Notes: generated by a model from the sequence alone, not told the origin. 64,000 nt of DNA from Rhizomys pruinosus (GCA_009823505.1 VZQC01013826.1:416541-480540), one strand, 5' to 3'. Numbered from the stretch's first letter, positions 20,941-31,790 are shown. A program made the numbers and translations.

Positions 20941-22205
20941 CTCTAACCCTGCATGGGCTCATGGCTCCTGTCCTCCCCTCCATGCAGCTCTAACCCTGCA
21001 TGGGCTCATGGCTTCTGTCCTCCCCTCCATGCAGCTCTAACCCTGCATGGGCTCATGGCTCCTGTCCTCCCCTCCATGCAGCTCTAACCCCGCGTGGGCT
21101 CATGAATCCTGTCCTCCCCTCCATGCAGCTCTAACCCTGCGTGGGCTCATGGCTCCTGTCCTCCCCTCCATGCAGCTCTAACCCTGCATGGGCTCATGGC
21201 TCCTGTCCTCCCCTCCATGCAGCTCTAACCCCATGTGGGCTCATGAATCCTGTCCTCCCCTCCATGCAGCTCTAACCCTGCGTGGGCTCATGGCTCCTGT
21301 CCTCCCCTCCATGCAGCTCTAACCCCGCGTGGGCTCATGGCTCCTGTCCTCCCCTCCATGCAGCTCTAACCCCGCGTGGGCTCATGGCTCCTGTCCTCCC
21401 CTCCATGCAGCTCTAACCCTGCATGGGCTCATGGCTCCTGTCCTCCCCTCCATGCAGCTCTAACCCCGCGTGGGCTCATGACTCCTGTCCTCCCCTCCAT
21501 GCAGCTCTAACCCCGCATGGGCTCATGGCTCCTGTCCTCCCCTCCATGCAGCTCTAACCCCGCGTGGGCTCATGGCTCCTGTCCTCCCCTCCATGCAGCT
21601 CTAACCCCGCGTGGGCTCATGGCTCCTGTCCTCCCCTCCATGCAGCTCTAACCCTGCATGGGCTCATGGCTCCTGTCCTCCCCTCCATGCAGCTCTAACC
21701 CCGCGTGGGCTCATGACTCCTGTCCTCCCCTCCATGCAGCTCTAACCCCGCGTGGGCTCATGGCTCCTGTCCTCCCCTCCATGCAGCTCTAACCCTGCAT
21801 GGGCTCATGGCTCCTGTCCTCCCCTCCATGCAGCTCTAACCCCGCGTGGGCTCATGACTCCTGTCCTCCCCTCCATGCAGCTCTAACCCCGCATGGGCTC
21901 ATGGCTCCTGTCCTCCCCTCCATGCAGCTCTAACCCTGCATGGGCTCATGGCTCCTGTCCTCCCCTCCATGCAGCTCTAACCCCATGTGGGCTCATGACT
22001 CCTGTCCTCCCCTCCATGCAGCTCTAACCCTGCCTGGGCTCATGGCTCCTGTCCTCCCCTCCATGCAGCTCTAACCCTGCGTGGGCTCATGGCTCCTGTC
22101 CTCCCCTCCATGCAGCTCTAACCCCGCATGGGCTCATGACTCCTGTCCTCCCCATCCCATGCAGCTCTAACCTTGTGTGGGCTCATGACTCCTGTCCTCT
22201 CCTTC
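20941..22205. repeat. 47-bp minisatellite, about 27 copies
   Basis: The unit runs from ctctaacccYgcRtgggctc to ctcccctccatgcag and is 47 bp long in almost every copy. Copies differ mainly at three places: ccct or ccccg, gcat or gcgt, and catggct, catgact or catgaat. The last two units are degenerate. Units are head to tail with no spacers. The array contains no open frame of note. Confidence 0.97.
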
Positions 22206-22290
22206 CTTTCCCTCCCAGAAGCAGCTGCCCAGATTTACAGCTTATCTGCCCTGAGGATTTTTCTTTAAATTCTAATAAAATTGTCCTAAA

Positions 22291-22440
22291 GCTGCTGGGC
22301 GTGGTGGTGCATGCCTTTAATCCTAGTACTTGGGAGGCAGAGGCAGGTGGATCTTTGTGAGTTCAAGGCCAGCCTGGTCTACACAGTGAGTTCCAGGACA
22401 GCTGGGGCTACAGGGTGACCCTGTCTGGAAAAGACAAAAA
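22291..22440 (+). mobile_element. B1 SINE
   Basis: Full-length: gctgggcgtggtggtgcatg to ctggaaaagacaaaaaaaa. Confidence 0.92.
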
Positions 22441-22659
22441 AAAAATATTGTCCTAAATCTTCCATTTGGGCCATTCTTAAATTCCTTTGTGAATGAGACT
22501 AAGAACCCTCCAGCGGACACTGTTTCTTCCTGTATCACCACAGTGTACCAGCTGCTTCTCAAGTGTCAGTTCTGAGAGGAAGAAACCTTTGTTGTTTACA
22601 ACCTAAGCTGGGGCCACTCCTAGACAATTCCACATTCTCTTCATCTGGCCCAGACCCAG

Positions 22660-22868
22660 TTGTTTTGTTTCGTTTTGTTGTTTTTTGGTTTTTGGTTTGT
22701 TTTTGTTTTTTTGTTTTTGTTTTTGTTTTTTTTGAGACTTGGTCTCCCTGTAGCTCCAGCTGACCTGGAACTCTCTACGTAGACCAGGCTGGCCTTGAAT
22801 TCACAGAGATGGACCTGCCTCTGCTTCCTGAGAGTTGGGATTAAAAGAGTGTGCCACCACACCAGGCT
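22660..22868 (-). mobile_element. B1 SINE with a GTTTT-rich tail
   Basis: The reverse B1 body is 22733-22868 (ttgagacttggtctccctgt to tgccaccacaccaggc). Its tail has expanded to about 70 bp of T-rich GTTTT units. Confidence 0.88.
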
Positions 22869-22937
22869 ACCTGCTTTATCTGGCCCAAACAGTTCCAATA
22901 GGATGAGGAAAGTACTAGAGAAATGTGTGGATTTTTA

Positions 22938-23030
22938 AGGGTGGCATGGTAGTACATGCTTTTAATCCCAGCACTATGAGTCTGAGCCAACCCCAGCCAG
23001 CCAGGGCCATGAAAACATCAAAAGTCTAAA
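22938..23030 (+). mobile_element. B1 SINE, 5' fragment
   Basis: gggtggcatggtagtacatg and ttttaatcccagcactatga are seen; the 3' half is missing. Confidence 0.65.
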
Positions 23031-23180
23031 AACAGAGGCATGGTGGTGCACATCTTTAATCCTAGTACTCGGTAGGCAGAGGCAGGCAGATCTCTCTGTG
23101 AGTTCAAGGCCAGCCTGCTCTACATAGTGAGTTCCAAGCCAGCTGGGGCTACAGGGAGACCCTGTCTCAAAAAAAAGAAC
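23031..23180 (+). mobile_element. B1 SINE
   Basis: gaggcatggtggtgcacatc to tgtctcaaaaaaaagaact. Confidence 0.9.
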
Positions 23181-23204
23181 TGGGGCTGGGCCAGATAAAG
23201 AGAA

Positions 23205-23420
23205 TGGTCTATTTATTTTGTGTGTATGAATGTATTGCCTGCGTGTGGGCAAGTGCACCTCTGTCGTACAATGCCCATGGAAGTCAGAAGAAGGTGTTGG
23301 ATCCCCTGGAACTGGAGTTATAGATGGTTATTAGCCACCATGTGGGTGCTGGGAACTGAACCCAGGTCCTCTGCAAGAGCAGCCACTGCTCTTGACTGCT
23401 GAGCCATGTCTCTGTCCCGT
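23205..23420 (-). mobile_element. B2 SINE
   Basis: Reverse B2: gtctatttattttgtgtgta to tgagccatgtctctgtccc. Confidence 0.9.
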
Positions 23421-23802
23421 CTTTTTCATTTTTTTGCTCACCTTCGGCTGGTGTTCTCCTCTCAGTTCCCTAAAGGTCTGGGGATCCAGGTCACAGATGC
23501 TGGGAGGGGTCTTTCTGCCTCCTGCCTGATAACATCTGAGGGGTCTGTATCTCACAGTGATCCAGGCCAGGGGAGGAGGAAGGAGAGATCAACACGTATA
23601 AGAATCAAAATGGGAGAGGCAGGAACACTGTACTGAGAGGAGACAGTGTGTGCAAGTTGTAGAAAGACCCTGAGTTAAAAGACAGGACAATGGTGAGGAG
23701 GGAGGCACTGGTCAGCCAGCTGGGCTTTGCATGGACTCTGTAACAAGGCTTGGAAGAGACTGAACCAAGGAGAAGGAGAAAATAAGCTTTGCCCTGTATG
23801 AG
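23421..23802. other. Anonymous sequence
   Basis: Nothing recognised. Confidence 0.35.
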
Positions 23803-24000
23803 GGGCTAAAGAGATGGCTCAGTGGTTAAGAGCACTGTCTGCTCTTACAGAGGACCCAGTTCAGTTCCCGGCCCCCACATGTCAGCTAACGACTGTCTAC
23901 AACTCCAGTTCCTCTGCCCTCTTCTGGCCTCTGTGGGCATTACATGTATATGGTGCACTTAACACATGCAAGCAAAACTTTTATAAACATAAAATAAAAA
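23803..24000 (+). mobile_element. B2 SINE
   Basis: ggggctaaagagatggctca to aaacataaaataaaaa. Confidence 0.9.
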
Positions 24001-24002
24001 TA

Positions 24003-24165
24003 AGCGCCTCTTACTGGCACACGCCTTTAATTCTAGCACTTGGGAGGCAGAGGCAGGCAGATCTTTATGAGTTCAAGGCTAGCCTGGTCTACAGAGTGAG
24101 TTCCAGGACAGCTGGGGCTACAGGGAGACCCTGTCTCAAAAAGATCAAATAATAATAATAATGTA
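24003..24165 (+). mobile_element. B1 SINE
   Basis: A shortened head (tactggcacacgcctttaat), then a normal body ending in (AAT)n. Confidence 0.88.
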
Positions 24166-24187
24166 AAATAAAAATAAGCAAATAAGG

Positions 24188-24400
24188 AGCTGGAGAGATG
24201 GCCCAGCAGTTAAAAACACTGGTTTCTCTTGCAGAGGACCTAGGTTCGATTCCCAGTACCCACATGGTGGTTAGTAACCATCCATAATTCCAGTCCAGTG
24301 GATCCAATGCCCTCTTCTGACGTGTGCAGACATTGCACAACACAGGTGCACTTACATATATCCATGCAATACACTCATACACATAAAACGAAAGCAATAA
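24188..24400 (+). mobile_element. B2 SINE
   Basis: gagctggagagatggcccag to acacataaaacgaaagcaat. Confidence 0.9.
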
Positions 24401-24555
24401 TTTTTTTTTTTTGGTCTTTCGAGACAGGGTCTCCCTGTAGCCCCAGCTGTCCTGGAACTCACTCTGTAGACCAGGCTGGCCTTGAACTCACAAAGATCCG
24501 CCTGCCTCTGCCTCCCAAGTGCTAGGATTAAAGGCGTGCGCCACCATGCCCGGCG
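24401..24555 (-). mobile_element. B1 SINE, well preserved
   Basis: Reverse B1: tggtctttcgagacagggtc to gcgccaccatgcccggc. It faces the B1 at 24003, giving an inverted pair about 250 bp apart. Confidence 0.93.
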
Positions 24556-25110
24556 AAAATAATAATTTTTAAAAACAAACCACAAGTGTCAATTATTGAT
24601 AGGATTAATGGAGGAGGGAGGGGACAGCAGCCTAGGTTCTCAGGCCACTTCCTCCTTGGGGTTTGTCCACATTTTGGTCCGGCAGTACCTCTCTGCAAGC
24701 CACTGCCAGGAGCCACCACACCCCACATGCAAGCTCCCAGCCTTGTCAAGACCTCCTAAGCTGCCATGGCCTCCTTGTGAGCCATAATACACGAGCAAAC
24801 ATCCTCCCTGGCATCAAAGCCAAGTGGCTTTCAAAAAAGGGGCTTCTCAGCCAGCGGGGCTGGGACCAGAGGCCCAGCGGGTCAGTGAGGAGAAAGAGGA
24901 AGTCCTGAAGGCAGATTCGACCTTCAGCCCAGCCCTCCCACTCACCTTCTCCCGGAGAAGCAGGGCTCACTGTCTTCAGTGCCTTCAGCGGGAATTCCTG
25001 GGAAGGGGTGAAGAGGCCGGGAGGCTACATTCTAGACCAAAGCTGAGGCTCCCGGTGTACCTCGGCTTACACTATCGTACCCGGGCGGTAAGGTCAAGGG
25101 TAAATGAACC
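24556..25110. other. Anonymous GC-rich sequence
   Basis: Locally GC-rich around 24840-25090. Overlapping frames on both strands lack recognisable domains. CpGs are too few by eye to call an island. Confidence 0.4.
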
Positions 25111-25111
25111 C

Positions 25112-25225
25112 CACTGAAGCCTCCAACCCTAGCACCCAGGGGCTAGAGACAGGAGGATCAATATCATGTTTCATAGGAAGCCAGTCTGAGCTGCATAAGT
25201 CTTTGTCTCAAAAACCCAGAAAACT
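25112..25225 (+). mobile_element. Degenerate B1-like SINE
   Basis: Weak landmarks: ccaaccctagcacccagggg, ggaagccagtctgagctgca and tctttgtctcaaaaaccc. Confidence 0.55.
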
Positions 25226-25249
25226 AAAAAGAAAAACAATAACAAAACC

Positions 25250-25415
25250 CTGAGCCACCAGCAGGTAAAAGCAATAGCTCTGCAAGCCTGATCAACTGAG
25301 TTCAGTCCCTGGAACCCATGTAAAGGTGAAGGGAGAAAACTGACTCCACACACACACACACATACACTAGGGCACTTTGTACTCCCACACACAGTAAATA
25401 AATGTTGAAAACTGC
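25250..25415 (+). mobile_element. B3-type SINE
   Basis: gagccaccagcaggtaaaag, gaactgagttcagtccctgg-like sequence, gaagggagaaaactgactcc and a CACACA-rich 3' end match the B3 branch of the B2 family. Confidence 0.65.
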
Positions 25416-25570
25416 GTGCGGCAGTGCTCGCTTTTAATCCAAATGTTCATTGCTAATAAAAAAAAAAAAAAATCCCAGCTCTCAGGAGGCAGAGCCAGGC
25501 AGATCTCTGAGTTTGAGGCCAGCCTGATCTACATAGCAAGTTACGTGTAAGATCCTGTCTCAAAGCAAAC
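25416..25570 (+). mobile_element. B1 SINE interrupted by an A run
   Basis: The head (tgcggcagtgctcgctttta) is separated from the body (atcccagctctcaggaggca) by about 30 bp including 15 A residues, suggesting two B1 pieces or an internal insertion. Confidence 0.75.
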
Positions 25571-25571
25571 A

Positions 25572-25740
25572 GGGGCTGAAGAGATGCCTGGGCTGCTAAG
25601 AGCACTCACTGCTCTTCCAGAGGATTCTGGTTCAGTTCTCAGCACCCACATGGCAATCTGATGCCCTCTTCTGATCTCTGCAGGTATTGGGTGCACTTAC
25701 ATACATTCAGGCAATACACTCATATACCTTTTAAAAAGAA
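25572..25740 (+). mobile_element. B2 SINE, internally deleted
   Basis: ggggctgaagagatgcctgg and gcacccacatggcaatctga: the segment between cacatggc and gatgccctc is shortened. Confidence 0.88.
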
Positions 25741-25745
25741 AAAGC

Positions 25746-25943
25746 TGGGGCTGGAGAGATGGCCTAGCGGTTAAGAGTGCCAACTGCTCTTGCAGAGGAC
25801 CTGGGTTTGATTCCCAGCACCCACATGGCAGCTGAGAACCATCTAACTCCAGTTCCAGGGGAATCCGACGCCCTCTTCTGACCTCCGAGGCATTGCACGA
25901 CACGGGTGCACAAACCTGCATGCAGAGAGTACATTCATACACA

Positions 25944-25989
<46 letters not shown>

Positions 25990-25990
25990 A
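25746..25990 (+). mobile_element. B2 SINE with an (AAAT)n tail
   Basis: ggggctggagagatggccta with the tail expanded to about ten AAAT units at 25948-25988. Confidence 0.92.
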
Positions 25991-26029
25991 AAATGTGTAA
26001 AAAATTAACTTTAAACAAAAAAAAGAAAA

Positions 26030-26158
26030 AGCCAGGCGTGGTAGTGCACACCTTTGATCCAGCACTGGGGAGGCAAAGGGAGGTGGATCTCTGTGAGACT
26101 GAGGCTACTAATCAGGATATATTGAGGAACCACTTATATAGTAAATTCCAGGCCAGCT
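26030..26158 (+). mobile_element. B1 SINE, 3' part altered
   Basis: gccaggcgtggtagtgcaca to gagactgaggctactaatca, after which the sequence departs from B1. Confidence 0.75.
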
Positions 26159-26159
26159 T

Positions 26160-26312
26160 GGAATGCTGGTGCACACCTTTGATCCCAGAATTTGAGAGGC
26201 AGAGGCAGGCAGATCTCTGTGAGTTTAAGGCCAGCCTGGCCTGCATAACAAGTTTCCAGGCCAGCTGGGCTTACAAGGAGACCCTGTCTCAAAAAAAAAA
26301 AAAAAAAAAAAA
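26160..26312 (+). mobile_element. B1 SINE
   Basis: gaatgctggtgcacaccttt to a tail of about 24 A residues. Confidence 0.88.
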
Positions 26313-26371
26313 GCCATATTAAGTAGCCATTTGACTCCAAGAATATGAGGAATGTATTTTATAGTAATATT

Positions 26372-26510
26372 ATTCTTGGGGTCAATGGTAGAGTATTTGC
26401 CAATATGCACAAGGTCTTGTGTTCTATCCTCAGCACTGCTTAAATGGAGCACCATGACACAGATTTGTAATCCCAGCATTCAAGGGATGGAAAGAGGATA
26501 TGGTAGAATA
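26372..26510 (+). mobile_element. ID-B1 composite SINE, old
   Basis: An ID-like part (ggggtcaatggtagagtatt, tgttctatcctcagcact) is followed by a B1-like part (acagatttgtaatcccagca). Confidence 0.6.
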
Positions 26511-27004
26511 GAATATAAAATTGGTATGTGGAGTTTCAGTACATAAAGACCTGAGACACGCACCCCCACCCCACAGCATTTCGGGTTTGATCATGTGAAG
26601 CCAAACCCTTTCAAGGAATGTGGTCTCGCCTCTTTGCCATTGGACAACACCACAGAATTCTTCAATACCCATAGACCCAAGGGTGGCCCTGCACATGGCT
26701 GCTGCTGTATGTCAAAGGAACTACCAGTCACAGGGACGTCACCATGCTGCTGTGCCAGGACGCAGACCTCAGATGCTGACTGATAGTAGGCACTTCTGGA
26801 AGGGCCCTTGCTCCCAGAATCCATCCTGTTCTCTCTCCCTCTGGTTGTACCAGCCTACTCCCTGACCCCCTCAGCTCCCACTGGGCCAGAGCCAGTCCCG
26901 CAAGACTTTGGTCAGCCCTCAGCAGGAGGGAGCATGGTGGGGTAGGGACAGCCAGATCTTGTCCAGACTGATCTGTTTGGGCCCTGGCTTGTCCAGCAGT
27001 GTCC
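26511..27004. other. Anonymous sequence
   Basis: No repeat recognised; overlapping frames show no domain. Confidence 0.35.
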
Positions 27005-27245
27005 AAAGCAAAAGCACGGAAGTTTCTGGGGTGAGTGAGGTAGGACTCTGCAGAGCCCCAGGAGACCATTCCCCTCTGAGAAGGGGCTCCCAAGGCCTGG
27101 CCAGGGTCACCCTGTCAGAGTGAGGCTCCCTGAGAATGGGCCTTGTTTCTCTCAGACTGGGGCTCCCTGAAGACTGGCTGTGTCCCCTAAGAACAGGCTG
27201 CCTCCTCTTCAGATTGGGGTTCCTTTCAGACTGGGTCTCTCAAGG
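27005..27245 (+). repeat. Inverted repeat, left arm
   Basis: The arm is the near-exact reverse complement of 27610-27870, from aaagcaaaagcacggaagtt to gactgggtctctcaagg. By eye about 95% of aligned bases agree; the right arm has one extra segment of about 24 bp. The arm itself contains diverged units of about 36 bp built on ggctccctgaagactggc. Confidence 0.9.
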
Positions 27246-27609
27246 AATTGGGAACCTTTGAACCCCAGTCAATCAGGATGAGGTTCTGGTTTTTAAAAAG
27301 GTAACAAAGGGCTGGCTACCTGGGGGGACAGATGTAGGATGGAGGTGAGAGGTGGAGGCAAGACTTGCAGCTGAGTGTGGTCTAAGAAAAAGATGGGACA
27401 TAGGAGAGTACACACAGGAGAAATGAGAAATGTTATGAACTGACCATCGTTTTTCCCCATGTGAAGACAAACACATCTAGAAAACTGAACCATGAGTACT
27501 GTTCCGGTCCGTAGGTCCCAGAGCATCAGGGGCAACAGTGTCCCTCTACTACAGTGGGCTTGGGACACAGTAGGTTTGGGAGAGAAAATAATAAATACTT
27601 AGATTCATT
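27246..27609. other. Inverted repeat spacer
   Basis: 364 bp of anonymous sequence between the arms, with no SINE recognised. Confidence 0.6.
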
Positions 27610-27870
27610 CCTCAAGAGACCCAGTCTGAAGGAAACATGGCCGGTCTTCAGGGAAGCCCAATCAGAAGAGCGGGCAGCCTGTTCTTAGGTGACACAGCCA
27701 GTCTTCAGGGAGCTCCAGTCTGAGAGAAACAAGGCCCATTCTCAGGGAGCCTCAATCTGACAGGGTGACCCTGGCCAGGCCTTGGGAGCCCCTTCTCAGA
27801 GGGGAGTGGTCTCCTAAGGCTCTGCAGAGTCCTACCTCACTCACCCCAGAAACTTCCGTGCTTTTGCTTT
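27610..27870 (-). repeat. Inverted repeat, right arm
   Basis: Reverse complement of the left arm, from cctcaagagacccagtctga to cttccgtgcttttgcttt. On the minus strand it also carries a splice-donor-like ggggtgagtgag, as the left arm does on the plus strand. Confidence 0.9.
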
Positions 27871-28445
27871 AGATTCCTGTAAACAGAGGTGGGAAATCCT
27901 AGGAACTGAAACTCGTTTTAATCACCTCTTTCATTGTCTTTTTTTGGTGACTCAGACATGAGATAAATCACAGCTCCCGAGTGAGCCCAGAATGCAGATC
28001 AAGGGGGAACGTGTGAGCGATGCCACTATTGACACAGCCTGGGCAGTTGCTGGACCTTGTTCAGCTGGTCACTGTCAGCCACTGGAACCCCTGCCAGGAG
28101 CAATGGGGTAAGTTAGGACTAAAAGACGCCCAGCTCCCAGGAAACCCCACTGCAAGGCTGGCTGTAGGTAGGTAGGAGCTGTTTGAAGTGCCAAAAGTCC
28201 AGCCATGTGGCCCAATGGGTCAGCTGTTGTCCACTCATCCCTGTGGGGAGATGTGGGCTGAGAGTCATGCCAGGCCCGCTTCCTGTTCCACATCCTCCTT
28301 GTCAACTACAGCTGGCCTCCAGTTATCACACTGTAGTCCAAGTTGGGCTCTTTGTAGGCTTTTGGGGTCTTTTGTTCTCACCTGACCCTGCAACCTCAAG
28401 AACAGATGTTGCCCACAGGAGAACAGACCTAGCGCTTTAGGAAAC
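27871..28445. other. Anonymous sequence
   Basis: Nothing recognised. Confidence 0.35.
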
Positions 28446-28680
28446 AAGAGGGGGGACTGGGGACAAGGCTCTGCAGTTAAAAGCATTGGCTGCTCTTCCA
28501 GAGGACAAAGGGAGTTAGGTTCCCAGCACCAACATGGCGGCTAACAACCTTCTGTAACCAGTTCCAGGGGATCTGATATCCTCTTCTGGCCTCTGTAAGC
28601 ATTGCACACACAGGTACATTTACATACATGCAGGAAAAACACTCATACACATACTAAAAATAAATAGTTTTTTAAAGGAA
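28446..28680 (+). mobile_element. B2 SINE, diverged
   Basis: gaggggggactggggacaag, gctgctcttccagaggacaa and gcacacacaggtacatttac in order. Confidence 0.85.
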
Positions 28681-28693
28681 AAGAACACAAAAG

Positions 28694-28768
28694 ATGCCAG
28701 GGATGTGGCTCCGTGTGTAGAGTTTGTCCAATGCGAATGGGACGGTGGGTTCGATCCCCAGCAAGGTA
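28694..28768 (+). mobile_element. ID SINE
   Basis: gccagggatgtggctccgtg and gggttcgatccccagcaagg. A purine-rich tail follows to 28830. Confidence 0.7.
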
Positions 28769-28830
28769 TAAGGAAGGACAGAAGGGAGAGAGGGAGGAAA
28801 AACTGGAAAGGAGGGAGGAACAAACAGAAC

Positions 28831-29985
28831 CACAGTCCAAACTTCCAATTTTCTTGACAAAAAGCAGAAAACGGGACATTGGAGGGACACAATATACAAG
28901 GTACGCCAGCCCCGTGCCTTCCCCAGGCTTGTGAGAAGACACTTCTGTGAGTTGGAAAAGACCTTTGAACTCACCTGGAAACAAGGCTCTGAGCAGGGAA
29001 GGGACCATCTAGGTCACACATGTGCAGAGCACAGCCAGGGCTGCCTCTGGGGTCCCTTGGCTCCTTTCTTTTGCCTGATCCTCCACCCTTGCACCCAGAC
29101 CCTGGGCCCTGGGCCAAACTGAAACCCAGAAGAGACACTCTGTTCTGTACTTCTCTAATGGGGTGGGGCAGAGCTGGGCGGCCATGCAGTGATTGATAGG
29201 CTCCACCCAGGGTGGGCACATTTCATCACCTAGAGGTCTGGCCAAGGCTGGCAGCTACTAACAGCTCAATAGAAGCTGAGTTTTGCAAACTTTCAGCTAC
29301 CTGGATCCCCGTCCCAGGTCAGCTTGGGTAAACCCCTGGGACACTCCAACGTGGGCAGGAGAGAGAACAGAACAGGAGCTCAGGCGCTTTCTCCCACCAC
29401 AGTAGCCCTGAGCTCACTTGCCGCTAGGGTATGAGAATAGGAGGCCCTGGAGAAGTCCCATGCAGGAGTCTCCACTCACACAACCTACAACAGTGTTTGG
29501 ATGTAGTTGAAAACACTGGTCATTAACCCCCCTAAACCCAGCGAGGTGGCTCTTCTTTTACAGGATGAAGACATCGTGTCTGTGCACAGGTCATACCCAG
29601 CATGGGGTGGGGCTGGGACTATCCTACTCCCAATTCTTGCTTTTCACTGACAAGGGCGCAGCAGCTGCTGCACCCCCTCAGCCTTCAAGCAGAAGAACAC
29701 TTGAATACTGGGTACAAAAACGAGAGTCTCCAGATAAATTACAGTGGCTGAAAATGTCAGGAGTGGTGGACAGGACCCTCCTTCCTGGCCATAATAGGTG
29801 TCTGTTTAGAATAGCCCTCTTATCTGGCCATGTGACAGGGGACAGACAGGAGCTGCCATCACTGGACAACAGAAAGGCATCTGCTAGGTGTGCCAGCCCT
29901 GGGCCAGGAACTTGTAAAAGGATGACACTTGGCTTCAGCAGGCCACTGGTGCTTGGGAGGTTATGGAAACAGTCTTGAATGATCG
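28831..29985. other. Anonymous low-repeat sequence
   Basis: More than 1.1 kb without a recognised repeat. The 137-codon frame at 29565-29978 has no domain I recognise and no support as a gene. Confidence 0.4.
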
Positions 29986-29989
29986 TCTC

Positions 29990-30400
29990 TGTGCTGGATA
30001 GCTTTAGTGTCAACTTGACACACCTGGCTTGAGGGAGCCTCGACTGGGGAATCGGCTCCATTGGACTGGCCTATGGCCATGTCTGTGGAGAATTGTCTTG
30101 ACTGTTGAGCAGTATGGGAGGGCCCAGCCCACTGTGGGTGGTGCCACCCCTGGGTGGGCTGTTATGTACAGTATAAGAAAGCAGGCCAGGCAGGGGCCAA
30201 GAGAGCAAGCCAGTAAGCGGCATTCCTCCACTGCCTGTGCTTCAGCTCCTGCCTCCAGGTTCCTGCCCTGAGTTTCTTTGTTGGACTCCCTCAGGGATGA
30301 ACTGTGACCCAGGAGATGTGAGCCAAATAAACCCTTTCCTCTCCAAGATGGAATTGGTCACAGCATTGTCACAGCAATGGAGAAGCGCGCTAGAACAGTC
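29990..30400 (-). mobile_element. URR1-like hAT element, near complete
   Basis: Reverse copy: gtgtcaacttgacacacctg at the left, cccactgtgggtggtgccac and ctccactgcctgtgcttcag in the middle, gagccaaataaaccctttcc and tcacagcaatggagaag at the right. It is the best preserved copy here. Confidence 0.8.
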
Positions 30401-30646
30401 CCCAGTGCTTCCCCTTAAATGCTACCTAATGCTGTCTTTATGGACCCTGACAAAGACACTAACACCCACTACTGAGTTTCTGAAGTAAACTGCCAGGGTG
30501 GTCTAGCTAGCTTGACCCGGGCTGGGGCTGGAAACTAGGGATTTCCTGTGTGTTCTATTCTACCCAGCCAGCCTGTCTCCCAAGCAGACTATGAGCCTGC
30601 CTTTGGTACAGCTTCAAAGGCAGCTTAAAACATGAACAACTGTCGA
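30401..30646. other. Anonymous sequence
   Basis: Nothing recognised. Confidence 0.35.
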
Positions 30647-30872
30647 GCTGGAGAGATGGCCTAGCAATTCAGAGCACCAACTGCTCTAGCAAAGGACCCG
30701 GGTTCGATCCTCAGCACCCACATGGTGGCTGAGAACCGTCCTTGACCCCAGTTCCAGGGGAACCCGACACCCTCTTCTGACCTCCGCAGCATTGCAGGAT
30801 ACGGGTGCACAAACCTACATGCAAACAGTACACTCATACCCATACAAAAATAAATCAAACTTTTTTAAAAAA
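30647..30872 (+). mobile_element. B2 SINE
   Basis: gagctggagagatggcctag to acaaaaataaatcaaact. Confidence 0.92.
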
Positions 30873-31049
30873 TTAAAAAAACATGAACAACTGTCTCAAA
30901 AGGACTCTGAACACTTGTCTTCCTTCTACACCTGTCCCACTCAAGGCAGTTCAGCCATCGCCTTGAGGTCTGTCTCGTGCCACACTTACCCCATTGCTTC
31001 CAAGTTCCAAAAGGTTTCCACACACAGACTAAGGGATTGGACTGCTAGG

Positions 31050-31240
31050 AATAGTTAGCTGCCTACTTGGGAGGCAGAACTTTACGAGTTAGAGGCCAGC
31101 TTTGGGCAACATTCACAAATGCATCAAAATGCATCTCAAGAGGGACGTTCCTAGTTCCGCGGCATTGCACAACACGGGTGCACACACCTGCATGCAGTAC
31201 ATTCATACACATACCGAAATAAATAAAAATTAAAAAAAAA
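31050..31240 (+). mobile_element. B1 fragment joined to a B2 3' end
   Basis: A B1 middle segment (tacttgggaggcagaacttt, gaggccagctttgggcaaca) ends near 31125; a 5'-truncated B2 3' part (gcggcattgcacaacacggg to ataaataaaaattaaaaa) follows at 31150. Confidence 0.7.
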
Positions 31241-31242
31241 AT

Positions 31243-31350
31243 TCTAGTTCCTACTTTCCAAATGGGGAAATTGAGCCACAGAGATGTAGACTGATTTACC
31301 AAAGGATGTTTGGTAGGATACTTCAAGGCCATTGAACTTCCTACTCTTCT
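31243..31350 (+). mobile_element. MIR-like ancient SINE
   Basis: ccaaatggggaaattgagcc and acagagatgtagactgattt resemble the MIR core (gaaactgagg, cagagaggtt). Confidence 0.5.
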
Positions 31351-31626
31351 TGACCAATTCTGTGATGTCTAATAAAAATACATTTCATAATGCTGCCTTC
31401 TAGGAGACCCTTATTCACTACTGGTGAGAATGCAGCCACGTGGTTCCAAGGACACAAAACTGAAGTGGGCGCTCGAATGTTCCTCAGATTAGACGCTGCC
31501 TTAGTTAGATTCTGTGACATGGAATCCTTCTCTCTTCACATTACCTCAGGCTGAAGCCTTCAAGATGTTCACACTCCTTACCCCTGGCTACCCTATCTTC
31601 TCTGAAGGATTAATGTATGCAAATAG
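31351..31626. other. Anonymous sequence
   Basis: Nothing recognised. Confidence 0.35.
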
Positions 31627-31790
31627 CTGGGCTGGTGGTACACGCCTTTAATCCTAGCACTTGTGAGGCAGAGGCAGAGGCAGACTGATCTCTGTGAGTT
31701 CAAGGCCAGCCTAGTCTACAGAATAAGTTCCAGGCCAGCTGGGGCTACAGGGAGACCCTGTCTCAAAAAGACCCCCCCCAAAAAAAATAT
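31627..31790 (+). mobile_element. B1 SINE
   Basis: gctgggctggtggtacacgc to caaaaagacccccccc; a local duplication gives ggcagaggcagaggcaga. Confidence 0.9.

Noticed and set aside
20941..22205. Regular 47-bp periodicity as a CRISPR-like array
   Set aside because: Units are head to tail with no unique spacers, and the genome is eukaryotic; it is a minisatellite.
24840..25100. GC-rich stretch as a CpG-island promoter
   Set aside because: Only moderately GC-rich, few CpGs by eye, no first-exon-like frame.
27005..27870. Inverted repeat as terminal repeats of a DNA transposon
   Set aside because: Arms are far longer than typical terminal repeats, the 364-bp centre has no transposase, and no target-site duplication was seen at the outer edges.
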